64,000 nucleotides of DNA from Gracilimonas sp965227215 (GCA_965227215.1 OZ245729.1:930001-994000), one strand, 5' to 3'. Positions 1 to 9,011 are shown, numbered from the stretch's first letter. Translations and numbers: made by a program. Notes: generated from the sequence alone by a model not told the origin.

Positions 1-1461
1 TCGCTGATTTTTATTTATATCTGGGCCGGACCTCACCACCTGCTCTATACCGCACTTCCGGGATGGGCTCAGGCTTTGGGTACCGTATTCAGCTTAATGC
101 TGATTGCCCCCAGCTGGGGAGGTATGCTGAATGGATTGTTAACCCTTCGCGGAGCCTGGGACCGGGTTCGTGAAGACCCGGTATTGAAGTTCCTTGTAGT
201 AGGGGTTACTGCTTACGGTATGGTAACGTTTGAAGGACCTATGCTATCCATCGCTAATGTAAATGCCATTGCTCACTACTCCGATTACATAATCGGTCAC
301 GTACACAATGGTGCTCTGCTTTGGAACGGTGGTTTGACCTTCGCGATGCTGTATTACATTACACCGAAGATATACAAGACCAAGTTATATTCTGTGAAGC
401 TGGCCAACGTCCACTTCTGGTTTGCTACCCTTGGCGCCATTTTTTACGTGATCCCTATGTACTGGGGTGGAATCACACAGAGTTTAATGTGGAAACAATT
501 TACTGCTGAAGGTCTTCTGCAGTATCCTAACTTCCTGGAAACTGTAACCCAGATTATTCCTATGTATGCTCTGCGAGCTGTAGGTGGAACGCTCTTTATC
601 ATTGGAGCTGCTATCGGTAGCTACAATATCTTTAAGACTTCACGGCAGGGAACACTCGAGAAATCTGAAGTGGATGAAGCACAGCCTATCATCAATCCTG
701 CTGAAGGTCATAAAGAAAGCTGGCACCGTCGCCTGGAATCCCGCCCTATTCAAATGACCGTTTTGGTATTGGTTGTAATTCTGATTGGTGGAATTGTAGA
801 ATACGTGCCTACTGCACTTGTGAAATCAAATGTACCAACCATTGAAAGCGTGAAGCCTTACACACCGCTGGAAATTGAGGGACGTGATATTTACATCGCG
901 GAAGGCTGTAATAACTGTCACTCTCAGATGATTCGCCCTTTCCGTTCTGAAACCGAGCGGTATGGTGAATATTCCAAAGCCGGCGAATTTGTGTACGATC
1001 ACCCACACCTTTGGGGATCCAAACGAACCGGCCCCGACCTTCAACGTTTAGGAGGAAAGTACCCGGATTCTTGGCACGTACGCCATATGTACGATCCCAC
1101 TTCTACTTCACCGGGATCTATTATGCCGGCTTACCCATGGCTCTTCACTCAGGATATGGACAAGGAATCTATTCCAGCCCGTATTAATGCCCTCAGAAGT
1201 GTAGGTGTGCCTTATGTGGAAGGCTATGAAGAAATCGCTATTCGCGACCTGGAAGCTCAGGCTCAGGAAATAACCCAAGGCTTGAAAGAAAATGGCTTTG
1301 ATCAGATTGAAGGAATTCAGATTACTTCTGATAAGAAAATCATTGCCATTATCGCATACATGCAGCGGCTGGGAGTTGATATTAAAGGAGAAGACAATCC
1401 CTGGGAGTCACTTCCATCCAGTGATCGTATTCAGGCTAACTTCAAACCGCAAGAGGAGTAA
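1..1461 (+). CDS. ccoNO: cbb3-type cytochrome c oxidase fused subunit I/II (CcoN-CcoO), 5' end outside window
   Basis: The reading frame is open from base 1, so the N-terminal half of CcoN lies outside the window. The visible part begins with GPHHLLYTALPGW, a CcoN signature carrying conserved histidines, and continues through several membrane helices (another conserved His is in the IIGHVHNGAL stretch). After a hydrophilic linker comes a new helix (about 750-830) and a CcoO-type monohaem cytochrome c domain with CNNCH at 907-921 and a candidate Met ligand in SIMPAYPWL. Subunit I reduces oxygen at the haem-copper centre and CcoO passes electrons to it. Fusion of the two subunits is known from Bacteroidota. 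The gene is followed at once by ccoQ and ccoP, as expected for one respiratory operon in the cytoplasmic membrane. Confidence 0.95.
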   Translation, partial: SLIFIYIWAGPHHLLYTALPGWAQALGTVFSLMLIAPSWGGMLNGLLTLRGAWDRVREDPVLKFLVVGVTAYGMVTFEGPMLSIANVNAIAHYSDYIIGHVHNGALLWNGGLTFAMLYYITPKIYKTKLYSVKLANVHFWFATLGAIFYVIPMYWGGITQSLMWKQFTAEGLLQYPNFLETVTQIIPMYALRAVGGTLFIIGAAIGSYNIFKTSRQGTLEKSEVDEAQPIINPAEGHKESWHRRLESRPIQMTVLVLVVILIGGIVEYVPTALVKSNVPTIESVKPYTPLEIEGRDIYIAEGCNNCHSQMIRPFRSETERYGEYSKAGEFVYDHPHLWGSKRTGPDLQRLGGKYPDSWHVRHMYDPTSTSPGSIMPAYPWLFTQDMDKESIPARINALRSVGVPYVEGYEEIAIRDLEAQAQEITQGLKENGFDQIEGIQITSDKKIIAIIAYMQRLGVDIKGEDNPWESLPSSDRIQANFKPQEE

Positions 1462-1463
1462 TC

Positions 1464-1652
1464 ATGTATAAGAATGTATTACGTGCCATCGAAGATATTG
1501 GGATTTATCCAAGCATCTCCCTGATTCTGTTTTTCACCTTTTTTGTAATCATGTTGATTTACCTGATCAAAAAAGGAAAACATCACTGGGATGATGCCGC
1601 ACGCCTCCCTCTCGAAGATGACAAGATGAACTTTAAGCAATCAGAGCAATGA
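1464..1652 (+). CDS. ccoQ: CcoQ/FixQ-like small cbb3 oxidase subunit
   Basis: A 62-residue protein with one membrane helix (about residues 18-36) followed by a short charged tail. Position and architecture match CcoQ/FixQ, a non-catalytic subunit that stabilises the cbb3 complex. It starts 2 bases after the ccoNO stop and its stop codon overlaps the ccoP start, which indicates tight translational coupling. Sequence identity alone is weak for such a short protein, so the call rests mainly on its place in the operon. Confidence 0.85.
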   Translation: MYKNVLRAIEDIGIYPSISLILFFTFFVIMLIYLIKKGKHHWDDAARLPLEDDKMNFKQSEQ

Positions 1653-2254
1653 AAATATTAGACGACGAAAAAGACCTGCTACTCGAACACGAGTACGATG
1701 GAATACGTGAACTGGATAATCATATGCCTGTTTGGTGGTTATGGTTATTCTACTTCACCATTGCGTGGAGCGTAGGTTACATGGTGTATTATTATATGCT
1801 GGGCGGCCCTTCTCAGGAAGAACTCTATGAGATGGAAATGGCAGCAGCTGAGGAAAAGTACAACCTCGACAGCAGCGGTGGCACAGAACCTCAGGGGGAA
1901 TCTGATTTCACCTGGGCGTACCTCGAGGATGAAGCCAGAATTGAGGAAGGGAAGGAAATTTTTATGAGCAACAATAACCTTTGCTATACTTGCCACGGCA
2001 GTAATGGCGAAGGACTTGTGGGCCCTAACCTTACTGATGACCTTTGGATTCACGGTTGTTCTGCCGAAGAAATGGCGGCCAGTATCGTCGAAGGCTTCCC
2101 GGATAAAGGGATGATCGCCTACGGAAGCGGTGCGCCCATGTCGAACGAAAAGGTTCAAAGCCTGATCAGCTACATAGCCTCCATACAGGGAACTGACCCA
2201 GCCGGAGCAAAAGCCCCCGACATGAACCGTGCCCAACCTTGTACTATCGAGTAA
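1649..2254 (+). CDS. ccoP: CcoP, cbb3 oxidase cytochrome c subunit (single haem)
   Basis: The 201-residue product has an N-terminal region with LDNHMPVWWLWLFYFTIAW leading into one membrane helix, typical of FixP/CcoP. An acidic linker follows, then one cytochrome c domain with CYTCH encoded at 1982-1996 and a likely axial Met in GAPMSNEKV. Classical proteobacterial CcoP has two haem c groups. Here only one CxxCH is present and the protein is correspondingly short, which appears to be a lineage form because the frame is intact. It would accept electrons for CcoO. Start overlaps the ccoQ stop. Confidence 0.92.
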   Translation: MKILDDEKDLLLEHEYDGIRELDNHMPVWWLWLFYFTIAWSVGYMVYYYMLGGPSQEELYEMEMAAAEEKYNLDSSGGTEPQGESDFTWAYLEDEARIEEGKEIFMSNNNLCYTCHGSNGEGLVGPNLTDDLWIHGCSAEEMAASIVEGFPDKGMIAYGSGAPMSNEKVQSLISYIASIQGTDPAGAKAPDMNRAQPCTIE

Positions 2255-2259
2255 TTGAC

Positions 2260-2333
2260 GAGTGAAAAGTGATGAGTGATGAGTAAGCTCTAATTGTTGA
2301 AATATCTACTTATCACTCTTCACTTTATCACTC
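2260..2333. repeat. Imperfect inverted repeat after ccoP (gtgatgagt word)
   Basis: Arms at 2260-2287 and 2309-2333 are reverse complements with a few mismatches and one small indel. Both are built from the word gtgatgagt / actcatcac. It begins 5 bases after the ccoP stop and precedes ccoG. There is no T-run typical of an intrinsic terminator, so it may instead be a 3'-end RNA structure or a repetitive element. The same word recurs at 52315-52446. Confidence 0.7.
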
Positions 2334-2414
2334 TATCACCTAATTCATAAAATCATCACAAAAGAGAAGTACATTAGAACATTATTTGAGGTCGTATAAA
2401 CGAGAGTAAACCAC

Positions 2415-3884
2415 ATGGCATCGTTAGAGGAAAAAAGAAGAATTAATAAGAAAGAGTTTCGAGACCACCTTGCCACCGTTAGTGAGGAAGGTAAACGCAA
2501 CTGGATTTTCCCCAAGAAACCAAGTGGCAGGCACTACAAGGCTCGCAATGCAGTAGCAGTACTTTTACTGGCTTTTTTCTTTTCCGGGCCGTTTATCACC
2601 ATAAATGGAAACCCCCTGCTGCTGCTTAATATAATTGAGCGTAAATTTGTGATCTTCGGAGTCGCTTTCTGGCCGCAGGATCTGAATCTACTTGTTTTTG
2701 GGATGCTCGCCTTTATCCTGTTTGTGGTTCTGTTCACCACCATCTTTGGCCGGCTTTGGTGCGGGTGGGCCTGTCCTCAAACCATCTTTATGGAAATGGT
2801 TTTCCGAAGAATTGAATACTGGATTGAGGGAGACGCTGCCGATCAAATCCGGTTGAATAAAAAACCCTGGAATTTTGATAAAATTTGGAAGAAATCGCTC
2901 AAACATAGTGTCTTCTTTGGTATCGCCTTCCTGATTTCAAATATGTTTCTGGCCTATATTATTGGTCCCGATCAGTTATTTGAAATCATCACCGATCCTC
3001 CTTCTGAACATCTGGCCGGGTTAAGCTCCATGATTATTTTTAGCGGTGTTTTCTACGGGGTGTTTGCCTTTATGAGAGAACAGGTTTGTCATTTTGTATG
3101 CCCATATGGACGCATGCAATCGGTAATGCTTGATAATAACTCTATCAACGTGATGTACGATTACAAGCGTGGGGAAACCCGGGCCAGTGTAAAAGAACGC
3201 TACCAGCTTGAAAACCGAAAAGCCACCCTCGAGGATTTAGGCTTCAGTGCCAACGAAACATTTGGCGATTGTATCGACTGTTACCAATGTGTGAAAGTTT
3301 GCCCGATGGGCATTGATATCCGCAACGGAACACAACTTGAGTGTGTGCATTGCACGGCTTGTATTGACGCCTGTGATTCAGTGATGGATAAAATTGATAA
3401 GCCGCGAGGCCTTATCCGATATTCATCTGAGAATTCAATTAAGGAAGGAAAACAAAAAGTACTTACTCCTCGGGTTGCCGGTTACTCCGGAATCCTGATT
3501 GTTCTGTTAGCTACATTTATCACGTTGCTTACCCTGCGTCCTGATACCGAAACATCTATTCTGCGAGAACCAGGAACGCTTTATCAGGAGCTTCCGGATA
3601 ATATGTACAGCAATATTTACAACCTGAAAGTGCTGAACAAAACCTTTGAAGATCTTGATTTTGAATTACGCCTCGAAAACCCGGAAGGTGAAATTATATC
3701 TCTCGGAAGCATAGAAACCATCCCTTCTCAAAATTCTGCCGAGGGGCGGTTTTTAGTAAAACTGCCCGGAGATGAACTCACCGGTCTGCAAACAGAGCTC
3801 ACTTTCGGTGTATATTCAAACGGTGAAAAAGTTGAAACCATAACATCCGGATTTTTAGGTCCGGCCAGTAACAACAATAATTAA
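2415..3884 (+). CDS. ccoG: CcoG, cbb3 oxidase accessory iron-sulfur protein
   Basis: The 489-residue membrane protein has several N-terminal helices (around residues 48-60, 88-112, 164-185 and 195-220), the signature GRLWCGWACPQTIFMEM and a bis-[4Fe-4S] ferredoxin module with DCIDCYQCVKVCPMGID and ECVHCTACIDAC. A further helix (about 346-366) and a C-terminal immunoglobulin-like domain follow, which is the standard CcoG/RdxA architecture. CcoG is known to act in cbb3 maturation, probably as a copper reductase. The gene lies 160 bp after ccoP, separated by an inverted repeat, and is followed by fixH after 4 bp. Confidence 0.95.
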   Translation: MASLEEKRRINKKEFRDHLATVSEEGKRNWIFPKKPSGRHYKARNAVAVLLLAFFFSGPFITINGNPLLLLNIIERKFVIFGVAFWPQDLNLLVFGMLAFILFVVLFTTIFGRLWCGWACPQTIFMEMVFRRIEYWIEGDAADQIRLNKKPWNFDKIWKKSLKHSVFFGIAFLISNMFLAYIIGPDQLFEIITDPPSEHLAGLSSMIIFSGVFYGVFAFMREQVCHFVCPYGRMQSVMLDNNSINVMYDYKRGETRASVKERYQLENRKATLEDLGFSANETFGDCIDCYQCVKVCPMGIDIRNGTQLECVHCTACIDACDSVMDKIDKPRGLIRYSSENSIKEGKQKVLTPRVAGYSGILIVLLATFITLLTLRPDTETSILREPGTLYQELPDNMYSNIYNLKVLNKTFEDLDFELRLENPEGEIISLGSIETIPSQNSAEGRFLVKLPGDELTGLQTELTFGVYSNGEKVETITSGFLGPASNNNN

Positions 3885-3888
3885 CCCT

Positions 3889-4338
3889 ATGAAAAAATTT
3901 AACTGGGGAACCGGCATTGTTTTAGCGGTTACCCTTTTTGTAATTGCCACCTTAAGTGTGGTAAGCTATATGATCTCTTTAGATTTCTACCTTGTTTCAA
4001 ACGACCATTATCAGGAGGGCGTAGAGTACCAGCAAACCATCGACAAGAAGCAGCGGGCCGAGAACCTTGAAAATCCTGTTGTGGTGCTTTTTGATGAACC
4101 CACCGTTTCCATCAAGCTGATCTTTCCTCAGGAATTACTTACGGATTCTCTCGCAGGTAACGTAACCTTCTACCGTCCCAATAATCCAGAACTGGATAAA
4201 CGATATACGCTCAGTCTTGACCGGGAAGGTCGGCAATCAATACCGGTGGGTGAGTTTGAAGAAGGCCGATGGAAACTAACCGTTGAGTGGCAATCAGATT
4301 CACTGCTTTATATCGAAGAAAAAAATATTTTCATATAA
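3889..4338 (+). CDS. ccoH: FixH/CcoH family protein
   Basis: A 149-residue protein with one N-terminal membrane helix (about residues 8-30) and an extracytoplasmic domain. The sequence SNDHYQEGVEYQQTIDKKQRA just after the helix is characteristic of FixH, a cbb3 assembly factor found with CcoG. It starts 4 bp after ccoG, and the next gene starts 7 bp after its stop, so all three are probably cotranscribed. The copper ATPase CcoI, which often sits here, is not visible and may lie outside the window. Confidence 0.88.
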   Translation: MKKFNWGTGIVLAVTLFVIATLSVVSYMISLDFYLVSNDHYQEGVEYQQTIDKKQRAENLENPVVVLFDEPTVSIKLIFPQELLTDSLAGNVTFYRPNNPELDKRYTLSLDREGRQSIPVGEFEEGRWKLTVEWQSDSLLYIEEKNIFI

Positions 4339-4345
4339 GACTAAT

Positions 4346-5011
4346 ATGGAACTCTGGACCGGTTTTACATTGGGCCTTTTAGGCAGTTTTCACTGCATTG
4401 GTATGTGTGGGCCTATTGCTTTAGCCATACCCGGCCAAAACCGATCCACCGGAGCCATGCTGTATAGGGGAATTCTGTATAACCTTGGCCGGGTTTTGAC
4501 CTATGCTTTTATTGGTTTTGTTTTCGGGATATTGGGATTAGGTGCCACTATTGCCGGATATCAGAATACATTATCCATATTGCTCGGGATCCTAGTTATT
4601 GTATTCGCATTTTTTCCTCATATCAAACTCCCCGGGAAGATCAATGCGGTGTATGCAGGCTTCACTTCCAAAATAAGCCAACACATTTCCGGCCTGTATA
4701 AAAGCAGGTCGCAGTTTTCTTCTTTCTTTATTGGGTTGTTGAATGGCTTCCTCCCCTGTGGATTTGTAGTAACAGCATTAGCTGCGGCTTTAATCACCTC
4801 TTCCACATTTCACAGTGCATTCTACATGGCTTTATTTGGGTTAGGCACCCTGCCGGTTATGCTGATGATGAATATGGCCCCGGGATTTATATCCCCCAAG
4901 CTTCGATCAAAGTTACGTCCCTTCTCTTCCTATTTTGCCATCATCATCGGCTTACTTCTTATCTGGCGCGGATACTCTATGATGAATGGTCAGCCTGCAA
5001 TGATGCATTAA
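4346..5011 (+). CDS. Sulfite exporter TauE/SafE (DsbD_2-like) family membrane protein of the cbb3 operon
   Basis: About 221 residues with six predicted membrane helices. The N-terminus has GSFHCIGMCGPIALAIPG, the CxxxC motif typical of the small TauE/SafE-like (DsbD_2) proteins encoded at the end of cbb3 clusters, and the fourth segment has FLPCGFV. These proteins are thought to help copper or thiol handling during oxidase maturation; the exact substrate is not known. I chose the ATG at 4346 because it starts directly before the first helix and lies just after the fixH stop. An in-frame upstream start at 4283 would overlap fixH and add an unlikely leader. Confidence 0.85.
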   Translation: MELWTGFTLGLLGSFHCIGMCGPIALAIPGQNRSTGAMLYRGILYNLGRVLTYAFIGFVFGILGLGATIAGYQNTLSILLGILVIVFAFFPHIKLPGKINAVYAGFTSKISQHISGLYKSRSQFSSFFIGLLNGFLPCGFVVTALAAALITSSTFHSAFYMALFGLGTLPVMLMMNMAPGFISPKLRSKLRPFSSYFAIIIGLLLIWRGYSMMNGQPAMMH

Positions 5012-5019
5012 ACCGATGA

Positions 5020-5721
5020 TCAGACCCCAAGTGCTTTCAGCAAGTCATCAAAGTCATCAAAAATTAAGTCGGCTAATTTGTAGCCTTGTTCAATCGGCGT
5101 TTTCGTGTACCAAGCTACTTTCCAGTTGGCTTTGGACCCACCCACAACATCTGAAGTAAAGGAATCACCCACGTAAAGAATGTCTTCCCGATTCACCCCG
5201 GCTAATTCTGTGGAATGATCAAAAATTTTGGGATCCGGTTTCATCACCCCTACATCTTCGGAAATGACAATTTGACTGGCTGTCTCTCTCAACTTGAATT
5301 GATCAATTTTCAGGCGCTGGGTTTCGGCAAATCCATTGGTGATGATGCCTACCTTATAATTTTCAGCAATTACATCATAGGCTTCTTTAGCCCGTTCAAT
5401 CCATTCCCAATGGTTCCGGTAATAATTCATGTACACTTTACCGGCCTCTTCATGCATGTTCATATCAAGGCCAAGCTCCTGAAATGTCTCAGAAAATCGG
5501 CGACGGTGCAGCTCATGGCGGTCGATCTCACCACGTCCGTATTCTTCCCATAATTCTTTGTTAATATGATGATAGGTTTCCAAAAGGTTGTCTTCCGAAA
5601 TGCCATTAAACATATCAAAGTGCTGATGCACGTCTCGCAATCCGGCTTGTTCTGCCTTTTTGTGATCGAGGAGTGTGTCATCTAAGTCAAAATAAATGAA
5701 TTTGGGATTCAGTTGTGACAA
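5020..5721 (-). CDS. yjjG: HAD-superfamily hydrolase, YjjG-type pyrimidine nucleotidase
   Basis: The 233-residue protein carries all HAD motifs: DLDDTLLD near the N-terminus (nucleophile and acid Asp), a TNG motif followed by FAETQRLKIDQF, a conserved Lys in DVGVMKPDPKIF, and GDSFTSDVVG. The helical cap and the TNGFAETQ sequence resemble YjjG-type 5'-nucleotidases, which remove phosphate from non-canonical pyrimidine nucleotides. It converges on the cbb3 operon with only 8 bp between stops and is divergent from lemA. Substrate assignment is by family resemblance only. Confidence 0.85.
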   Translation of the reverse strand: MSQLNPKFIYFDLDDTLLDHKKAEQAGLRDVHQHFDMFNGISEDNLLETYHHINKELWEEYGRGEIDRHELHRRRFSETFQELGLDMNMHEEAGKVYMNYYRNHWEWIERAKEAYDVIAENYKVGIITNGFAETQRLKIDQFKLRETASQIVISEDVGVMKPDPKIFDHSTELAGVNREDILYVGDSFTSDVVGGSKANWKVAWYTKTPIEQGYKLADLIFDDFDDLLKALGV

Positions 5722-5824
5722 TGGAACAGTTTTTGATTATTGTTGGAATGAAGTTTTAGTTCTTTGAACCTTAATATAATTCAGCTCGTAGCAGGGCGAT
5801 AAATAAACAACTAAATCACTACTC

Positions 5825-6415
5825 ATGAAAGCTAAATTTTGGATTATTCTCGGAGTTATTGCACTCTTCGTTTTTTATGGAATCAGCGTAAATAACAGCC
5901 TGGTTTCACAGGAAGAAAATGTAAACAGTGCCTGGGCACAGGTTGAAAATCAGTATCAGCGACGTGCCGACCTTATTCCTAATTTGGTGAACACCGTTCG
6001 CGGGGCGGCAGACTTTGAGTCAGAAACGCTGACTGAAGTTATTGAAGCACGTAGCCGTGCCACTTCTGTAAATATTGACGCCAGCGACCTGAACAATCCA
6101 CAGGCTTTCCAGCAATTCCAGGAAGCACAGAGCCAATTAAGCGGAGCTCTATCCAGGTTATTAGTGACCGTTGAGCGATATCCTGAATTAAAAGCCAACC
6201 AGAACTTCAGGGATTTGCAGTCCCAACTGGAAGGAACCGAGAATCGGATTGCCACAGAACGTCGCCGGTTTAACCAAGCTGCTCAGGCATACAATACTAA
6301 AGTACGCCGCTTCCCCGCCAGCCTGATTGCCTCCATTGCCGGCTTTGAGCAGAAGGAATACTTCCAGGCCGATGAAGGCGCTCAGGAAGCTCCAACCGTA
6401 GATTTCAGTAACTAA
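5825..6415 (+). CDS. lemA: LemA family protein
   Basis: A 196-residue protein with one N-terminal helix (about residues 4-22) and a long helical domain containing the LemA signatures ENVNSAWAQVENQYQRRADLIPNLV and RFNQAAQAYNTKVRRFP (both read here in shorter pieces within residues 30-55 and 150-166). LemA proteins are membrane-anchored helical bundles of unclear function. Here, as in many genomes, lemA is directly followed by TPM-domain genes, suggesting a functional module. Divergent from yjjG with a 103-bp gap. Confidence 0.93.
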   Translation: MKAKFWIILGVIALFVFYGISVNNSLVSQEENVNSAWAQVENQYQRRADLIPNLVNTVRGAADFESETLTEVIEARSRATSVNIDASDLNNPQAFQQFQEAQSQLSGALSRLLVTVERYPELKANQNFRDLQSQLEGTENRIATERRRFNQAAQAYNTKVRRFPASLIASIAGFEQKEYFQADEGAQEAPTVDFSN

Positions 6416-6431
6416 ATCAGACTTAAGGTAA

Positions 6432-6478
6432 AAGACATAAGATGTAAGACGTAGTGGAAGTCTTTCATCTTATGTCTT
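6432..6478. repeat. Inverted repeat between lemA and TPM gene (gacataagatg word)
   Basis: Arms at 6432-6450 and 6460-6478 are 19 bases each with one mismatch and a 9-base loop. The stem starts 17 bases after the lemA stop. No T-run follows, so a simple intrinsic terminator is not obvious. It belongs to the set of stop-proximal inverted repeats seen across this window, each with its own word. Confidence 0.7.
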
Positions 6479-6500
6479 ACATCTAAATACTCCAAAAGCG

Positions 6501-6962
6501 ATGGCCAAATTTCTCACCGAAGAACAAGAAGAATCTATTGTAGAATCCATTAAGGAAGCGGAGAAGGAAACCTCCGGCGAAATCAGGGTTCACATCGAAA
6601 AAAAATGCAAAGCGGATTCTCCCTTGCAGCGAGCACAGGAAGTTTTTGCTGAGCTGAAAATGCACGAAACCGAACTACGAAATGGAGTGATTGTATATGT
6701 AGCCTGGAAAGATCACAAGGTTGCTATTTGGGGGGATGAAGGTATCCACGAAAAAGTAGGGCAGGAATTTTGGGAAGAAGAGCTTAAGCTGATCCTCGAT
6801 TACTTCAAAAAAGAAGATTATGAAACCGGTTTAAGTGAAGTGATCCTACAAATCGGACAGAAACTCAAAGAACATTTCCCTTATCAAACAGATGATGTGA
6901 ATGAGCTTTCAAATCAGATTAGCTACAATAAGGAAGAACAACAAAACGATGGTGATGCGTAA
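6501..6962 (+). CDS. TPM-domain protein, cytoplasmic form
   Basis: A 153-residue TPM (DUF477) domain protein. The opening LTEEQEESIVESIKEAEKET and SGEIRVHIEK, then VAIWGDEGIHEKVG, match the TPM fold. It lacks a signal peptide or membrane helix, unlike its downstream paralogue, and corresponds to the short TPM proteins found beside LemA in Bacteroidota. It overlaps the next gene by a few codons, indicating translational coupling. TPM domains have been linked to acid phosphatase activity and to photosystem repair in plants; the bacterial role is not established. Confidence 0.85.
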   Translation: MAKFLTEEQEESIVESIKEAEKETSGEIRVHIEKKCKADSPLQRAQEVFAELKMHETELRNGVIVYVAWKDHKVAIWGDEGIHEKVGQEFWEEELKLILDYFKKEDYETGLSEVILQIGQKLKEHFPYQTDDVNELSNQISYNKEEQQNDGDA

Positions 6963-7713
6963 ACTTCTAACTCTGTTTTTGTTTTTAAGTGTAACTGTAA
7001 GCGTATTCGGACAGGATTTTCTACCAGATCGCCCCACCGGTATGGTAAATGACTTTGCTGATATGCTCTCCTCTTCTGAAGAACGTCGGCTTGAGAATAA
7101 ACTGCGCAGCTATCGGGATACCACCACCAATGCTTTTGTGATAGCAACCCTCGAAAGCCTGCAGAATTATCCAATTGAAGATATAGCACTTCAGCTTCAC
7201 AACAATTGGAACATACAGTATGAAGATCGGGGTAATGGGGTTTTGATTTTAATCTCAGAACAAGACCGCGAAATGCGCATCGAAGTGGGCTACGGGCTGG
7301 AAGGTGCCATCCCCGATATTATGGCCAACCGCATTATCAATGATGTAATGACCCCAAGCTTCCGCGCCGGAGATTTCTATGGCGGATTAAACCAGGCTAC
7401 CGATATTCTTATTGATTTAGCGGCCGGTGAATTTGAAGGCTTTCCGGAGCGCAGCACTTCTTCCGGCGAAGAAGGTATTCCCATCGACCTGATCATTCTT
7501 TTTATCATCCTCATTTTCTTCCTCATTTCTAAAGGGAAAGGGGGCAAAGGCGGTCGCAGACATTCCCTGGGTTCCAACGGTATCATCTTCTTTGGCGGAG
7601 GATTCGGTGGTGGAAGCGGCGGTGGTTCGTTCGGAGGCGGTGGCGGCTTCGGTGGATTTGGCGGAGGAGGCGGTTTCAGCTCCGGTGGTGGTGGCGCCAG
7701 TGGAGGTTGGTAG
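6955..7713 (+). CDS. TPM-domain protein YgcG-like, secreted, membrane-anchored, Gly-rich tail
   Basis: About 252 residues: signal peptide MRKLLTLFLFLSVTVSVFGQ, TPM domain (about 25-160, with DFADMLSSSEE and EVGYGLEGAIPD), one membrane helix near residue 185 (DLIILFIILIFFLI) and a tail made almost entirely of Gly, Ser and Phe. The architecture is that of YgcG-type proteins encoded next to lemA. The start at 6955 directly precedes the signal peptide; an ATG at 6949 is equally possible and both overlap the end of the preceding TPM gene (stop at 6962). The Gly-rich tail ends at the stop shortly before an inverted repeat. Confidence 0.88.
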   Translation: MRKLLTLFLFLSVTVSVFGQDFLPDRPTGMVNDFADMLSSSEERRLENKLRSYRDTTTNAFVIATLESLQNYPIEDIALQLHNNWNIQYEDRGNGVLILISEQDREMRIEVGYGLEGAIPDIMANRIINDVMTPSFRAGDFYGGLNQATDILIDLAAGEFEGFPERSTSSGEEGIPIDLIILFIILIFFLISKGKGGKGGRRHSLGSNGIIFFGGGFGGGSGGGSFGGGGGFGGFGGGGGFSSGGGGASGGW

Positions 7714-7721
7714 TATCCAGA

Positions 7722-7786
7722 ATTAAGAATGCAAAATGAAAAATTTAAAATTGACCAGTCTCAATTTTAAATTTTTCATTCTTAAT
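7722..7786. repeat. AT-rich inverted repeat covering the megL stop codon
   Basis: Arms at 7722-7754 and 7761-7786. The 26-base right arm pairs perfectly with the left arm except for a 7-base insertion (caaaatg) in the left arm. The loop is 6 bases. It lies between convergent genes and contains the stop codon of the leftward PLP enzyme (7782-7784). It could end transcription in both directions, since T- and A-rich tracts flank the stem. Words are of the aattttaaattttt type. Confidence 0.75.
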
Positions 7787-9011
7787 TTTGAATTTCTAAA
7801 GCCTGCTCAAGATCTGCGATGATATCCTCAGCGCCTTCAATTCCTACCGAGATTCTAACTAATCCGTCAGTGATTCCGGCTTGTTTTTTCAATTCCTCGT
7901 CCACAATGGAGTGTGTCATGGAGGCCGGATGTTGAATCAATGTATCCACCGCGCCCAGGCTCACTGCCAAGGTGCAGAGCTTTACATTGTTCATCAGTGA
8001 TACACCGGAATCATATCCCCCTTTCAATTCAAAAGCGATCATTCCCCCATATCCGTCTTTCATGATGGAAGAAGCCAAAGTATGCTGGGGATGTGACTCC
8101 AATCCCGGATAAAACACATGATCTACTTTGGGGTGGTTTTCCAGGAAACGGGCAACTGCCATGCCATTTTCAGCATGTTTCTTCATTCGCAGTGGCAGTG
8201 TTTTGACTCCGTTTAGAGTGAGCCATGCATCCATGGGTCCGGCTATGCCACCCAAATTTTTTCTAAAAAGAGCCGTTTCAGATTCCTCGAATAATTCTTT
8301 TTCCGCAACCATTACCCCGCCAATCACAGAACCATGTCCACCGATGTATTTCGTGGTTGAGTGAACCACAACATCTGCTCCCCATTCGAACGGACGAATG
8401 TGGTAAGGTGTGGCGAATGTATTATCCACCATCAGCTTGGTATTGTACTCTTTCGCCAGTTGTGAAAGTGCTTTAATGTCCGCAACGGTTATCGTAGGGT
8501 TGGCAATGCTTTCCAGGTAAATGAGCTTGGTTTCCGGATGCTTTTTCAACTCCATTTCAACCTGAAACAAATCAGACATATCGGCAAACGAGCAGCTCAT
8601 TCCCATAACCGGGACTTCTTCCTTTAAAAACTGACTGGTACAGCCGTATAATGCATCCTGAGCTACAATGTGCCCCCCTTTTGCAAGAGCGATAATTCCC
8701 GTTGTGATGGCTGCCATCCCACTTCCGAAAGCCATGCCGGCATAATCTTCAGGATTGTTCAATGAATACGTTTCCAACTCACAAACCGCTCTTTCAAGTG
8801 CTTCAACGGTAGGATTTCCGAGGCGGGAATAAACGTGACTGGCTCCACCTTCTTCATGGCGAAAAGCCTTGGCTCCGGTTTCTACATCATTAAAAACGAA
8901 TGTAGAAGTTTGATAAATGGGTGTAGCATGAGAGCCGTACTGATCTTTCTTTCCTTTTCCGGCATGCACAGCAACCGATTCTAATGTGGGTTTAGTCTTC
9001 GTTTTCATCAT
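7782..9011 (-). CDS. megL: Methionine gamma-lyase-like PLP enzyme
   Basis: The 409-residue trans-sulfuration-family PLP enzyme has the cofactor Lys in VVVHSTTKYIGGHG, GSGMAAITTGI at the phosphate-binding turn, and YSRLGNPTVEALE. The sequence ALYGCTSQF contains the Cys (YGCT) that is a hallmark of methionine gamma-lyase and differs from cystathionine lyases and synthases. The reaction would be methionine to methanethiol, ammonia and 2-oxobutyrate. An Lrp/AsnC regulator gene overlaps its start by 20 bp, which fits amino-acid-responsive control. O-acetylhomoserine sulfhydrylase or cystathionine gamma-lyase activity cannot be excluded from sequence alone. Confidence 0.82.
   Translation of the reverse strand: MMKTKTKPTLESVAVHAGKGKKDQYGSHATPIYQTSTFVFNDVETGAKAFRHEEGGASHVYSRLGNPTVEALERAVCELETYSLNNPEDYAGMAFGSGMAAITTGIIALAKGGHIVAQDALYGCTSQFLKEEVPVMGMSCSFADMSDLFQVEMELKKHPETKLIYLESIANPTITVADIKALSQLAKEYNTKLMVDNTFATPYHIRPFEWGADVVVHSTTKYIGGHGSVIGGVMVAEKELFEESETALFRKNLGGIAGPMDAWLTLNGVKTLPLRMKKHAENGMAVARFLENHPKVDHVFYPGLESHPQHTLASSIMKDGYGGMIAFELKGGYDSGVSLMNNVKLCTLAVSLGAVDTLIQHPASMTHSIVDEELKKQAGITDGLVRISVGIEGAEDIIADLEQALEIQN

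Noticed and set aside
1745..2236. Minus-strand frame of 163 codons opposite ccoP
   Set aside because: It mirrors ccoP and has no recognisable protein features.
1649..2254. CcoP considered as truncated because it has one haem site instead of two
   Set aside because: The frame is intact, the N-terminal and haem regions are complete, and single-haem CcoP forms occur in this lineage.
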